DNA from: Lactiplantibacillus pingfangensis | Lineage (GTDB): Bacteria; Bacillota; Bacilli; Lactobacillales; Lactobacillaceae | Reading direction: 5' to 3' | DNA length: 64,000 bases | NCBI RefSeq assembly: GCF_005404945.1 | Contig: NZ_BJDG01000004.1 | Span: 62,001 to 126,000, forward strand | Shown: in pieces, positions 52,300 through 60,621 of the stretch | How positions within the stretch are numbered: position 1 is the stretch's first letter | How the letters are laid out: every line of letters starts with the position of its first letter | Notes under the pieces: model-generated | What the model saw: the letters and a program-made list of their open reading frames with translations, nothing else | Database searches by the model: none | What the model was told of the DNA's origin: nothing | Translations under genes and position numbers: made by a program

Positions 52300-52738
52300 T
52301 TTTCTGGGCCGCTTTTGCGGTGCAGTCCTCACACAAGCCATATATTTCCATGCGATGACCGGTTATTTTACAGCCAGGGAGCTGTGCTTCATAGGCATCT
52401 AATGGACACGCCTGTAACTCAATAACGCGACCACAATTCGAACAAACAAAATGATGGTGATGTTGGTGTTCAAAATCACACTGATATTTCACCAAGGTCT
52501 GATTGTCAGCGGACTTCACTTCTAACAAGCCAAGTGTCTCAAATTCTTTGATATTACGATAAATCGTATTATGACTCATGCCGGCAAACAACGTCCGCAT
52601 ATGCTCATCAACGGCTGAAATCGCTACATAGTGATCCTGATAGGTCACTAGATAATCCAATAGTGCCTGCCGTTGCTTCGTAATTTTTAATTGGTTACGC
52701 CGTAATATTGATACCGCTTGTTCCAGTGTCGCTTCCAT
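52295..52738 (-). CDS. zur: Fur-family metalloregulator, probably Zur
   Basis: 147 residues. The winged helix is near 20-80 (LKITKQRQALLDYL, MSHNTIYRNIKEFE). The metal site region HQHHHHFVCSNCGR near 91-104 and the second LCEDC near 134 give the structural zinc CxxC pair. The operator just upstream matches the Zur box better than Fur or PerR boxes, so zinc control and autoregulation are suggested. Distinguishing Zur from Fur by sequence alone is uncertain, hence a moderate symbol confidence. Confidence 0.75.
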   Translation of the reverse strand: MEATLEQAVSILRRNQLKITKQRQALLDYLVTYQDHYVAISAVDEHMRTLFAGMSHNTIYRNIKEFETLGLLEVKSADNQTLVKYQCDFEHQHHHHFVCSNCGRVIELQACPLDAYEAQLPGCKITGHRMEIYGLCEDCTAKAAQKN

Positions 52739-52755
52739 CTTGCCGGCCTCCGTTT

Positions 52756-52782
52756 ACTAAATCATAATCATTACTATTTAGT
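52756..52782. promoter_or_regulatory. Zur-box-like operator upstream of the Fur-family gene
   Basis: AAATCATAATCATTACTATT within ACTAAAT...ATTTAGT. Compared with the Firmicute Zur consensus TCGTAATNATTACGA the central 15 bases differ at two positions; compared with Fur or PerR boxes at three. It overlaps the presumed promoter of the regulator gene. Confidence 0.65.
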
Positions 52783-52808
52783 TTAGCATACCCGCTTCTG
52801 AAAGTGAA

Positions 52809-53387
52809 TTAATTCGCCGACTGTGGATCGGACTGGTACTGGGCAATCAACCGATCCAATTCTTGTTGCGTTTGCGCCCAGTCATCATTGACGATAACTT
52901 GGGCGTGACCAACTAACCCTGCCGGTAACTGCTGATCCCGCAAATATTCTTTGCTCGCAACGCGCCGTTCGATCCGAACTTGCTGATCACCACGTTTGGT
53001 TAGGCGTTCAATCAAAGCCTGTTGATCACTGACTTCTAAGTAGATCACGACGGCCTGTTCACCAAGTTCATGGGCATAAGTCACGGCGCCTGCCGTATCC
53101 AACACAATACTAATCAACGGCGACTTTCGCCAGCCTGCTGCTAAGCCTTCACGCGATGAACCGTATTGGTTACCACTATAGGTCACATGTTCTAAATAAT
53201 GCTTGGTACGAAAACTGGCTGGCGTCTCAAAATAATAGTCGACCCCATCGCGTTCGCCAACTCTTGGGAGGCGAGTTGTGTGCGTAATCACTTGTGGCAT
53301 GTTATAGTGTTCTTTCAAATACTGGCTGACAGTTGTTTTACCACTACCAGTCGGACCAGTAATGACAAAAACTTTGTTATGAGTCAT
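52809..53387 (-). CDS. Guanylate kinase-like protein
   Basis: 192 residues. P-loop ITGPTGSGKTT at 9-19. GMP-binding region: THTTRLPRVGERDGVDYYFET near 35-55 is the guanylate kinase-family signature. The lid region RVASKEYLRDQ is near 138. It is a little shorter and more divergent than housekeeping Gmk, and a second guanylate kinase elsewhere in the genome is likely, so this may phosphorylate another nucleotide. It lies behind the Zur operator on the same strand as zur but with a separate start. Confidence 0.8.
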   Translation of the reverse strand: MTHNKVFVITGPTGSGKTTVSQYLKEHYNMPQVITHTTRLPRVGERDGVDYYFETPASFRTKHYLEHVTYSGNQYGSSREGLAAGWRKSPLISIVLDTAGAVTYAHELGEQAVVIYLEVSDQQALIERLTKRGDQQVRIERRVASKEYLRDQQLPAGLVGHAQVIVNDDWAQTQQELDRLIAQYQSDPQSAN

Positions 53388-53431
53388 TAGGTAGTTCTCT
53401 CCTATTTTACAATTTCTGTAAGGCTTTTCAT

Positions 53432-53460
53432 TTGCATTATACCGTGCAACCGTGTATAGT
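53432..53460 (+). promoter_or_regulatory. Promoter of the 49-aa protein gene
   Basis: TTGCAT, 17-base spacer, TATAGT. The ATG follows 80 bases downstream, after an AAGGAGG site. Confidence 0.75.
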
Positions 53461-53539
53461 TTCTATCTTGTAAGGTTCAAAGATGATGTAAGCATCTCGT
53501 AGCAAAACCAAACAATTTTCATGAAGGAGGTTTTGTCAC

Positions 53540-53689
53540 ATGAAATTTCAAGCGACAAACAGCTGGTTCAGTATCGTACTGGATACCCAGCGTCAATTAT
53601 TCGTTGCAACTGACAAACTTCATCCAGAATTGCGCGCTGAAGGCGTTACAATCGAAGATGCAGTTGCGAACTTAAAAACTCAAGCCTAA
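53540..53689 (+). CDS. 49-aa small protein of unknown function
   Basis: Complete small gene with consensus promoter, AAGGAGG nine bases before the ATG and its own terminator. The product opens MKFQATNSWFSIVLDTQRQL and has a short helical end (TIEDAVANLKTQA). It is acidic-neutral, with no membrane helix or signal peptide. I do not recognise the family, but the strength of its expression signals argues that it is real and well expressed. Confidence 0.75.
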   Translation: MKFQATNSWFSIVLDTQRQLFVATDKLHPELRAEGVTIEDAVANLKTQA

Positions 53690-53750
53690 AAATCGTTCAT
53701 TATAATTCAAAAATTGATGTCCATTTTATCTTGCTCTAGTTTCATAGTTT

Positions 53751-53796
53751 AAAAATTACTGGTAACCGTTTATGCGACGGTGCCAGTAATTTTTTG
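53751..53796 (+). terminator. Terminator after the 49-aa gene
   Basis: AAAATTACTGG and CCGT pair with ACGG and CCAGTAATTTT with small bulges, followed by T residues. Confidence 0.85.
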
Positions 53797-53835
53797 GCTT
53801 AAAACCCGAAACTTGAATGGACAAAAGGACTCGTA

Positions 53836-53887
53836 AACACTGTCATATAGGCAACAATTAGTGGTGATTCCGCTCCGGCAGTCAGAA
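53836..53887 (+). repeat. Structured intergenic element, fragment C
   Basis: Matches the left end of the 34501 element: both contain TCATAT-GGCAAC/CAGCAAC-like sequence and then CGCTCCG-CAGTCAGAA. Only about 50 bases remain, immediately before the 3' end of the Nudix gene. Confidence 0.6.
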
Positions 53888-53888
53888 C

Positions 53889-54308
53889 CTAATTCAACTT
53901 CTTTTCAATGTAATCATTAGCCTGATCGAGTAATTTCTTCAAATTATCGTAAGTCAAACGGTCGCGAGCCGTCGCGTAGTCGAACCAGCCAGTCGCACTG
54001 ATTTCAATTTGCTGACGCGTGATGGCGACCCCGGCTGGCACTTCACTGACGAATAACGTCATTTGTTTCCGGTTGCCATTAGGTAAATCATATTCAGTGT
54101 AACCTTTGAATTTTGTATCCAAGGTAACTGTCAATTGTGTTTCTTCACGAATTTCCCGTAAGGCTGCTTCAGCCAAGGTTTCTTCACCCTCAACGTGGCC
54201 CTTCGGGAAGCCCCAAAAATCACTCGTCGCGCTTTGCAACAAGAGATAAGCGGGATGGCCATCTTTTTGCTGATAAACCACGGCACCGCTTGTAACTTCA
54301 ATACTCAT
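53889..54308 (-). CDS. Nudix hydrolase, Ap4A-type (bis(5'-nucleosyl)-tetraphosphatase)
   Basis: 139 residues. Opens MSIEVTSGAVVYQ; the Nudix box is FPKGHVEGEE then REIREETQL near 35-58, preceded by the W-G-F-P-K-G motif that marks asymmetric Ap4A hydrolases. It splits diadenosine tetraphosphate to ATP and AMP, cleaning a stress nucleotide in the cytoplasm. Small single-gene unit. Confidence 0.88.
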   Translation of the reverse strand: MSIEVTSGAVVYQQKDGHPAYLLLQSATSDFWGFPKGHVEGEETLAEAALREIREETQLTVTLDTKFKGYTEYDLPNGNRKQMTLFVSEVPAGVAITRQQIEISATGWFDYATARDRLTYDNLKKLLDQANDYIEKKLN

Positions 54309-54370
54309 CTCGTGAAATTCCTCCTAATTCGATTTCAATTCATTAACTAGTAGTATAACATTTTCCGTCA

Positions 54371-55186
54371 TTAATCTAGCGTTAAAATCGCATGTAGTAG
54401 GCCACCTAGTGCAACGCCTTGCCGCTCATCGGGTCGTTTTTCTGCGAGCGTTTCTGCAACTGCTAGATGTAGCCACTGATTGGCAAGTGTCAAACTACGT
54501 GTTAAGGAATAGCCCCGCCCAAGCAGCCCCGCAATAACTGCCGCTAAGGTATCACCGGTGCCATTATAATGACCAGCTAATCGGGGTTCGCCAATAAATT
54601 GGACGCCAGCCGCGGTCAACCAAGCACAACCAATTCTACCGTTTTGGGTGACATCGGTAATCACCGCATGGGCTCCTGGCTTCAATAATTTTTGTAACGC
54701 AGTCAACGTTTGCAACAGATCTGGTTGATCTGTATAGGGTAAGCCCGCTAACAAGCTCGCCTCGGTGACATTCGGTAAAATGACATCCGCCAAACGAATT
54801 AGCTGACGCATCGCGACAACGTAATCATCGTCGAAACCTGAATATAACTTGCCTAAGTCCCCCATGACTGGATCAACCACTAACAAGTCCAAGGCTTGTT
54901 GCGCCAAATAATCTTGTAACAACTGGCAAAGTTCAACCGTCCCAACATAGCCAATCAACCCTTGCTTAAAATCTAACTGGGCCACCGTCCAATGTTTAAA
55001 AACTTTTGGCAACCAATCTGCTAGATTCATGACTGCCGGTGTGCCGTAACCACTCGTATGGGTCGATAATAGGCTGGTCGGCAACGCCGCAACTTGATAG
55101 TCCATGGCGGTCAGTACGGAAACCGCCGCTGTCAGCGAAATCCCACCGACAGCTGATAAATCTTCTGCGACTAACATTGATGACAT
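54371..55186 (-). CDS. Pyridoxine/pyridoxal kinase (PdxY-like)
   Basis: 271 residues, ATG after AGGAGGTAGGCAAA. Ribokinase-fold features: EDLSAVGGISLTAAVSVLTA near 8, VDPVMGD near 103 and the catalytic GTGDTLAAVIAGLLGRG near 212 with the conserved Asp. The opening DxSxxGG pattern and VDPVMGD place it with pyridoxamine/pyridoxine kinases rather than with thiamine kinases. It makes pyridoxal phosphate, the cofactor for the aminotransferase elsewhere in this window, among others. Confidence 0.88.
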   Translation of the reverse strand: MSSMLVAEDLSAVGGISLTAAVSVLTAMDYQVAALPTSLLSTHTSGYGTPAVMNLADWLPKVFKHWTVAQLDFKQGLIGYVGTVELCQLLQDYLAQQALDLLVVDPVMGDLGKLYSGFDDDYVVAMRQLIRLADVILPNVTEASLLAGLPYTDQPDLLQTLTALQKLLKPGAHAVITDVTQNGRIGCAWLTAAGVQFIGEPRLAGHYNGTGDTLAAVIAGLLGRGYSLTRSLTLANQWLHLAVAETLAEKRPDERQGVALGGLLHAILTLD

Positions 55187-55421
55187 TTTGCCTACCTCCT
55201 CTTAAACTCGTTTCACTAATCATCTTATCAGAATTCAAACGCATTGTAACGCGTATTAGTCCCGTTAAACGCCCCAATAAACCAGTTAGGCTGGTCACTT
55301 TTTAAATTAGCACCTGATTCTAATTGACTTTTAATAATCAGTCACGGTATCATGTGAACATAGTTAATTGTCGAATTGTAACAATGAACTGTTAATAATC
55401 ACCAAAAAGGAGACAAAATTT

Positions 55422-56819
55422 ATGGGGATTCGTCAGCGCGTGTTTCAGAAAGAAAATCTGTCGCGCTATTTACAAAAAGATAGTCAATTTGAGCGGACCC
55501 TATCCGCCGTCGATTTAATTGCATTAGGTATTGGGGCCGTCATCGGAACTGGGATTTTTATCTTACCAGGGACTGTGGCCGCCACTAAAGCCGGCCCAGG
55601 AATTATTCTATCATTCGTAATTGCGGCCATCGTTTGTGCACTCGCCGCCATGTGTTATGCCGAGTTTGCATCCGTCCTGCCAGTCGCCGGTTCTGCTTAT
55701 TCCTATGGGAACATCGTGTACGGTGAAATGATTGGCTGGATCATCGGTTGGGCCTTAGTTCTCGAATACGTCTTAGCCGTTGCCGCCGTCGCGGTCGGTT
55801 GGGCCGCCTACTTTAACTCGTTTATTGCTGGCTTCGGGCTTAAGCTTCCGAAAGCTATCACCGGTTCTTTTGATCCCGCACACGGCACTTACGTTAACTT
55901 GGTTGCCATTTTGATTGTTTGCGTGATTGCTTGGATTATTGATGAAGGCTTAAAAACTTCCGTCCGTTTGAACAATATTATTGTTGCTGTGAAATTAGCA
56001 ATTATTGTCATTTTCCTATTAGTTGGCTCATTCTATGTGAAACCAGCGAACTGGACGCCATTTGCACCGTTTGGCATCAATGGGATTTTCAAAGGTGCAG
56101 CCGTCGTCTTCTTTGCCTACTTAGGCTTTGATGCTGTTTCTTCTTCCGCGGCAGAAGTTAAAAATGCCAAAAAGAACATGCCGATTGGGATCATTGGCAC
56201 GTTGGTCGTTTGTACCGCCTTCTATATTATGGTCTCTGGCGTGTTGACTGGGATGGTTTCCTACAAATTGTTGAACGTCGACGATGCGGTCACCTTTGCG
56301 TTACAACTGGTCCATCAAAACTTCGTTGCTGGGATCGTTTCAATTGGCGCGTTAGCGGGGATGTTTACCATGATGGTCACGATGATCTATAGTAGTTCCC
56401 GATTGCTTTATTCAATTGGTCGTGATGGCTTACTACCAAGTTTCTTAGGTAAAATTGACAAACATCATGCGCCCAAACATGCGATGATTACTGTGACGGT
56501 TGTGATTTCCTTGCTTGGTGGCTTCATTCCACTTGGTCAATTGGCAAACTTAGTTAATATCGGCACATTGATTGCCTTTACATTTGTTTCATTTGGCATC
56601 TTGTTATTACGCAAAAATCCAACTTTAAACAAGATTAAGGGTTTCCGAGTGCCATTCTACCCAGTTCTCCCGATCGTTTCTGGACTGTTGTGCCTCTTCA
56701 TGATGACCCAATTGTCACTCGAAACTTGGGTGGCGTCACTTGCTTGGTTCGTCTTTGGCCTGATCATCTACTTTAGTTATGGGATTCGCCATAGTAAAAT
56801 GAATCAAAAATTAGATTAA
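55422..56819 (+). CDS. APC-family amino-acid permease (YfnA/CAT-like)
   Basis: 465 residues from the ATG at 55422 with AAAGGAG; a longer frame from 55368 lacks a site. Twelve hydrophobic segments. LGIGAVIGTGIFILPG near 33 and FFAYLGFDAVSSSAAEVKN near 228 are typical of cationic or branched-chain amino-acid permeases of the YfnA/CAT group. It imports an amino acid at the cell membrane; the substrate is undetermined. Confidence 0.88.
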   Translation: MGIRQRVFQKENLSRYLQKDSQFERTLSAVDLIALGIGAVIGTGIFILPGTVAATKAGPGIILSFVIAAIVCALAAMCYAEFASVLPVAGSAYSYGNIVYGEMIGWIIGWALVLEYVLAVAAVAVGWAAYFNSFIAGFGLKLPKAITGSFDPAHGTYVNLVAILIVCVIAWIIDEGLKTSVRLNNIIVAVKLAIIVIFLLVGSFYVKPANWTPFAPFGINGIFKGAAVVFFAYLGFDAVSSSAAEVKNAKKNMPIGIIGTLVVCTAFYIMVSGVLTGMVSYKLLNVDDAVTFALQLVHQNFVAGIVSIGALAGMFTMMVTMIYSSSRLLYSIGRDGLLPSFLGKIDKHHAPKHAMITVTVVISLLGGFIPLGQLANLVNIGTLIAFTFVSFGILLLRKNPTLNKIKGFRVPFYPVLPIVSGLLCLFMMTQLSLETWVASLAWFVFGLIIYFSYGIRHSKMNQKLD

Positions 56820-56836
56820 GCACATTCAACAAACCG

Positions 56837-56866
56837 AACGCTCAGATAAATTCTCTGGGCGTTTTT
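56837..56866 (+). terminator. Terminator of the permease gene
   Basis: AACGCTCAGA pairs with TCTGGGCGTT (one wobble) around a short loop, followed by five T. Confidence 0.85.
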
Positions 56867-56877
56867 AATTATCACAA

Positions 56878-56906
56878 GTGACAGCGGTTACAATAACCGT
56901 TATACT
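56878..56906 (+). promoter_or_regulatory. Promoter with palindromic spacer for the 92-aa gene
   Basis: GTGACA, 17-base spacer, TATACT. The spacer contains CGGTTA-CAA-TAACCG, a 6+6 inverted repeat that would be covered by a bound repressor or recognised by a regulator. Confidence 0.65.
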
Positions 56907-56937
56907 AAGGGCAACAATTTAAGGAGCGTGATTTTCA

Positions 56938-57216
56938 ATGTTACCACCAAAAGAAATGCATGAAGCTTGGAAGATGCATCATGAACGTGTTTATAACATG
57001 GCACACGATTATCCTTGGCTAATTCCAGCCTTGACCGTTCTGCACACGATTCCGGTCGCCATCGCAATTAGCGGCTTTTACAAGACCCATCGCAAATATC
57101 TCGAACTCAAGATTGAAAAAGAAAAGACTAAGCGCGAAGCCTTAGAAAAGGTCGACAAAGTGGAAGATGTCGTTAAATCTGCCCACCCACATTGTCCAAG
57201 ACATCATGGCTGTTAA
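56938..57216 (+). CDS. Small membrane protein, 92 aa
   Basis: ATG with AAGGAGCG and a good promoter. One central membrane helix (WLIPALTVLHTIPVAIAISGF), then a charged coiled-coil-like helix (KIEKEKTKREALEKVDKVE) and a Cys/His-rich tail HPHCPRHHGC. The tail could bind a metal such as zinc or copper. The family is not recognised. A strong terminator follows, so it is an independently transcribed gene. Confidence 0.75.
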   Translation: MLPPKEMHEAWKMHHERVYNMAHDYPWLIPALTVLHTIPVAIAISGFYKTHRKYLELKIEKEKTKREALEKVDKVEDVVKSAHPHCPRHHGC

Positions 57217-57230
57217 TTAACCACCAGCCC

Positions 57231-57279
57231 AAAAAGGATCTGATTGATGACAAGTTTGTCTAATCAATCAGATCCTTTT
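57231..57279. terminator. Terminator after the 92-aa gene
   Basis: AAAAGGATCTGATTGAT pairs with ATCAATCAGATCCTTTT (nearly perfect) around a 15-base loop. Confidence 0.9.
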
Positions 57280-57315
57280 GATTACAAGTTTAAAGTCCAA
57301 GAAAGCTATCGCGAG

Positions 57316-57434
57316 CACTATCATGTCAGCAATGCGCGCTTATAAATTTGTTGTGAGCACCATCGCACAAAGGTTCCGGGCGAGGGCCAAGACGTGTCTG
57401 ACTTGAACCGGTCCCACGGCCGCATGTTATCAGT
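57316..57434. repeat. Structured intergenic element, copy B (internally deleted)
   Basis: 57316-57334 resembles the left end of the 34501 element (CACTATCATGTCAGCAATG against CAATATCATATCAGCAACG) and 57377-57434 matches its last 58 bases with five differences, including GGTCCCACG and GCATGTTATCAGT. The middle of the long copy is absent. It lies between the 92-aa gene terminator and the OsmC gene. Confidence 0.7.
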
Positions 57435-57463
57435 GGCGACTGGAAGCAACAGTTAACCTTTAA

Positions 57464-57865
57464 TTACAAATGAATCTTGACGTTCACGTTATCCCCGAGC
57501 AGTTTAGCCACTGGACAGCGGGTTTCAGCAATCGCTAACCAGTGAGCCGCCGTACTCAAATCCACTTCTGGCACCGTCACTTTGGCATCTAGGAAGAACT
57601 GATAGCCAAACCGGTCACGGGACATCCGAACAGTCGTTTCGACCTTGCTTTGGTGCGGCACATCATGTTCCTTCTCAATCGCTTCAAGCGTGGCATTTAA
57701 ACATGTACTCAATGCGAGCCCAATGAGTTGTTCCGGATTGGACCCGGGATCGGGTTTAGTGGGACTAGCTACGGGAACCCGCATCCCACCTTCGATAAAG
57801 GCTTCACCATGAATGCCATCTTCGTTAATTGCTTTCGTCGTATACAAAATCGGAAATTCAGCCAT
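57464..57865 (-). CDS. OsmC/Ohr-family peroxide reductase
   Basis: 133 residues. Reactive cysteines: STCLNATLEAIEK near 53 and TRCPVAKLLG near 116, the two-cysteine pattern of Ohr/OsmC proteins. They reduce organic hydroperoxides using lipoyl or other thiols. Opens AEFPILYTTKAI. Single gene in its own unit, expected to be induced by peroxides though no operator is obvious. Confidence 0.88.
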   Translation of the reverse strand: MAEFPILYTTKAINEDGIHGEAFIEGGMRVPVASPTKPDPGSNPEQLIGLALSTCLNATLEAIEKEHDVPHQSKVETTVRMSRDRFGYQFFLDAKVTVPEVDLSTAAHWLAIAETRCPVAKLLGDNVNVKIHL

Positions 57866-58009
57866 GCGATATCCATCTCCAAATTCAAATTAAGCTCAAT
57901 GTACCACAGGATGGCAGCGATGTCAGTGATTCAATCTCACTTCCCATTCTAGCCTTGAATAGCGTTATAATAATAGCTAAAACTAATCATAATTATGAAG
58001 GATAATCCT

Positions 58010-60454
58010 ATGAAAAATAATCAATTTGCAATCGTGCCTACTGATTCTGAAACGGCGATTGCCGAACTCACCAAAATCCAGTTTATTACCGCTGACATGC
58101 GTGCGTTAACCACTGTTCCAGCAGTTTACCGAGCCCTGTTAGCTAAAAGTTTTCCTGAAGTTCATTCTGAGGCTGGTCTAACCCACAAATTTGCGAACTT
58201 AATGGCCACTAGCCAACGTACGCTTGCTGAGTGGTTGGACAGCGCCACGATTGTTAGCAATCAAGTTTTTTATAATGTCGGCTTACAATTATTAGGTTTC
58301 TTGCCTGGTCAAGATTTCGATCTCGCCGATCCGCTGCTCGCCATGCGAGATATTCATCTCCCAATGGTTGGTGAGTCCGCCTTTGATCGTGAATCACTCT
58401 ACTACGCTTGGTACTTACTGTTAAATACCCGCGGCGTCCAAGGTCAAACCTTGATTGAATTGCTCACGACTCGTGGCTTTTTTGCCCCATTTTACCTGCG
58501 CGATAAGGATCAGCAGCCCTTATTTTTCAACGGCAAGGCCCAAGCCGTCTTTGATACCGACAAACTCATCCGTGAAGTCGTCTACGTTGAAGCGCCGCTT
58601 GATACCGATCATGATGGTCAACGTGACCTATTAAAAGTGGAAATTCTACGACCAGCGGCTACGAATCATGGTTTAAAGGTGCCGGTGCTATATACGGCTA
58701 GCCCATACAACCAAGGGATTGACGACCAGGCCGGCAAAGCCCAGATGCATGACGTGGACGTTCCACTGACGGCTAAGACGCCAGACCATAACACTTACGC
58801 CGATATTGAATTTAACGCTACCGCACCGGACTTACCGGCAGCCCGTCCGATTGACGAAACCACGACCGAAGCAGAAGAAAGCTTTGGTCGGGAACGTTCT
58901 TATACTCTGAATGATTATTTCTTAGCCCGCGGCTTCGCGGTCGTTTACGCTGCCGGTATTGGTTCCGTTGACTCCGACGGCTTAGCCCCAACTGGTGATG
59001 AAGATGAAACTGCGTCAACAATCGCCATCATCGAATGGCTGACTGGCAAACGCAACGCCTTTACGACGCGTGATGGTGACATTGCGATTAAAGCTTGGTG
59101 GACTAACGGTTCGGTGGCGATGACTGGTCGGTCTTATTTAGGCACCCTTGCGACCGCTGCCGCAACTACTGGGGTCGACGGTCTGAAAACGATCATCTCG
59201 GAAGCAGCCATCTCCAGTTGGTACGACTACTATCGTGACAATGGCTTGGTCGTCGCACCAGATACCTTCCAAGGTGAAGATACCGACGTGCTCGCCGCCG
59301 AAGTCTTTTCACGTAGTCTTAAAGCCGGCGATGCTCATCACATTCAAGGAAAATTTGACAAAAAACTGGCAGAATTAACCGCTGATCAAGATCGTGATAC
59401 TGGGAGCTATAACCGCTTCTGGGATGAACGAAACTATCTGAAAAATGTCGATAAAATTAAGGCAGATATTGTGATGGTCCACGGTCTCAATGATTGGAAC
59501 GTCAAACCGCGGAACGTTGCCAACTTATGGGATAAGCTTCAAGCGGTGCCGGTTGCCAAAAAATTAATTTTGCATCAAGGACAACACATCTATATTAATA
59601 ATTTACAGTCACTCGATTTTACCGACATGATGAATCTCTGGCTCAGTCATGAACTTTATGGGTTGGATAACCATGCGGAAGGGCTATTGCCAAATGTCTT
59701 AGTTCAAGACAATACGGCCGCCGAAACTTGGACCGCGCATGATAATTGGTGGGAAGATGCTGACAAGTCGCTTGATTTTAAGGTGCAGTACAAGGAACTC
59801 GTCCCAGCCGATCATGAAGTCGACCAACGTGCCGCCCACTTTACGGACAAGTTGCCAGATAAGCTATTCCAACACTATCAACAACATTTAGACGCCTGGC
59901 AAAATGACCTGCTCAGTGAAGACAAAAGCAGTCCCTTATACAATCACCGCCTGTTATTCAAATCATGGCAAGCGCCCGCAGATCAGTTGCTCGTTGGCCG
60001 GCCTAAAGTCAGTGGTTCCGTTGCGGTTAATCAAAACTTTGGGATGCTGAGCTTCATGTTGATTGATTTTGGCTTGGCACAACGCTTGACGGTTAGTCCA
60101 CAGTTGATTGCCGCTAAGGCGCTCGACCTCGGTTACCACTGGCGTGAAGATGACTTGAAAGACTTTAAGTTAGCGCCCGCCACCCCATTTAAAATGATCA
60201 CGAAAGGTCATTTGAATTTGCAGAACCGGCATGAGCCTTGGCACGCCGAAGCCATTCAACCGAACCAGTTCAATGACTTCAGTGTAGAACTTCAACCAAT
60301 CTTCCACCGGTTACTTGCCGGACATCAATTGGGTCTCGTGATTTATGCAACGGATATGAAGATGACGGTTCGCGGGAATCAGGATTTACAATACTCACTG
60401 AACCTAAATGACATTAAGTTACAGATTCCACTGAAAACTTTGAGTGCAAAATAA
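58010..60454 (+). CDS. pepX: PepX, Xaa-Pro dipeptidyl aminopeptidase
   Basis: 814 residues from the ATG at 58010 with AAGGA; an ATG 15 bases earlier contains that site. Opens MKNNQFAIVPTDSETAIAEL. The catalytic serine is in MTGRSYLGTLA near 370, aspartate in VHGLNDWNVKP near 492 and histidine in LHQGQHIYINN near 524. It removes X-Pro dipeptides from casein- and plant-derived peptides in the cytoplasm. Typical length and layout for lactobacillus PepX. Confidence 0.96.
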   Translation: MKNNQFAIVPTDSETAIAELTKIQFITADMRALTTVPAVYRALLAKSFPEVHSEAGLTHKFANLMATSQRTLAEWLDSATIVSNQVFYNVGLQLLGFLPGQDFDLADPLLAMRDIHLPMVGESAFDRESLYYAWYLLLNTRGVQGQTLIELLTTRGFFAPFYLRDKDQQPLFFNGKAQAVFDTDKLIREVVYVEAPLDTDHDGQRDLLKVEILRPAATNHGLKVPVLYTASPYNQGIDDQAGKAQMHDVDVPLTAKTPDHNTYADIEFNATAPDLPAARPIDETTTEAEESFGRERSYTLNDYFLARGFAVVYAAGIGSVDSDGLAPTGDEDETASTIAIIEWLTGKRNAFTTRDGDIAIKAWWTNGSVAMTGRSYLGTLATAAATTGVDGLKTIISEAAISSWYDYYRDNGLVVAPDTFQGEDTDVLAAEVFSRSLKAGDAHHIQGKFDKKLAELTADQDRDTGSYNRFWDERNYLKNVDKIKADIVMVHGLNDWNVKPRNVANLWDKLQAVPVAKKLILHQGQHIYINNLQSLDFTDMMNLWLSHELYGLDNHAEGLLPNVLVQDNTAAETWTAHDNWWEDADKSLDFKVQYKELVPADHEVDQRAAHFTDKLPDKLFQHYQQHLDAWQNDLLSEDKSSPLYNHRLLFKSWQAPADQLLVGRPKVSGSVAVNQNFGMLSFMLIDFGLAQRLTVSPQLIAAKALDLGYHWREDDLKDFKLAPATPFKMITKGHLNLQNRHEPWHAEAIQPNQFNDFSVELQPIFHRLLAGHQLGLVIYATDMKMTVRGNQDLQYSLNLNDIKLQIPLKTLSAK

Positions 60455-60462
60455 CAATACGA

Positions 60463-60510
60463 TTAACCCCAAATAAAGCTGCCGTATAAGGGCTTTATTT
60501 GGGGTTAATT
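60463..60510 (+). terminator. Hairpin terminator after pepX
   Basis: TTAACCCCAAATAAAG pairs with CTTTATTTGGGGTTAA around a 14-base loop, followed by TTT only, so it may be weak. Confidence 0.7.
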
Positions 60511-60621
60511 TGGCTGAGTACAAAAAACAGGATTCATTTGTGGCAACACCAATTAAACTGCATTAAAAACACTTATATCATATAATATAACTATCGAATT
60601 TAATGACTAGGGGGAAAGACC

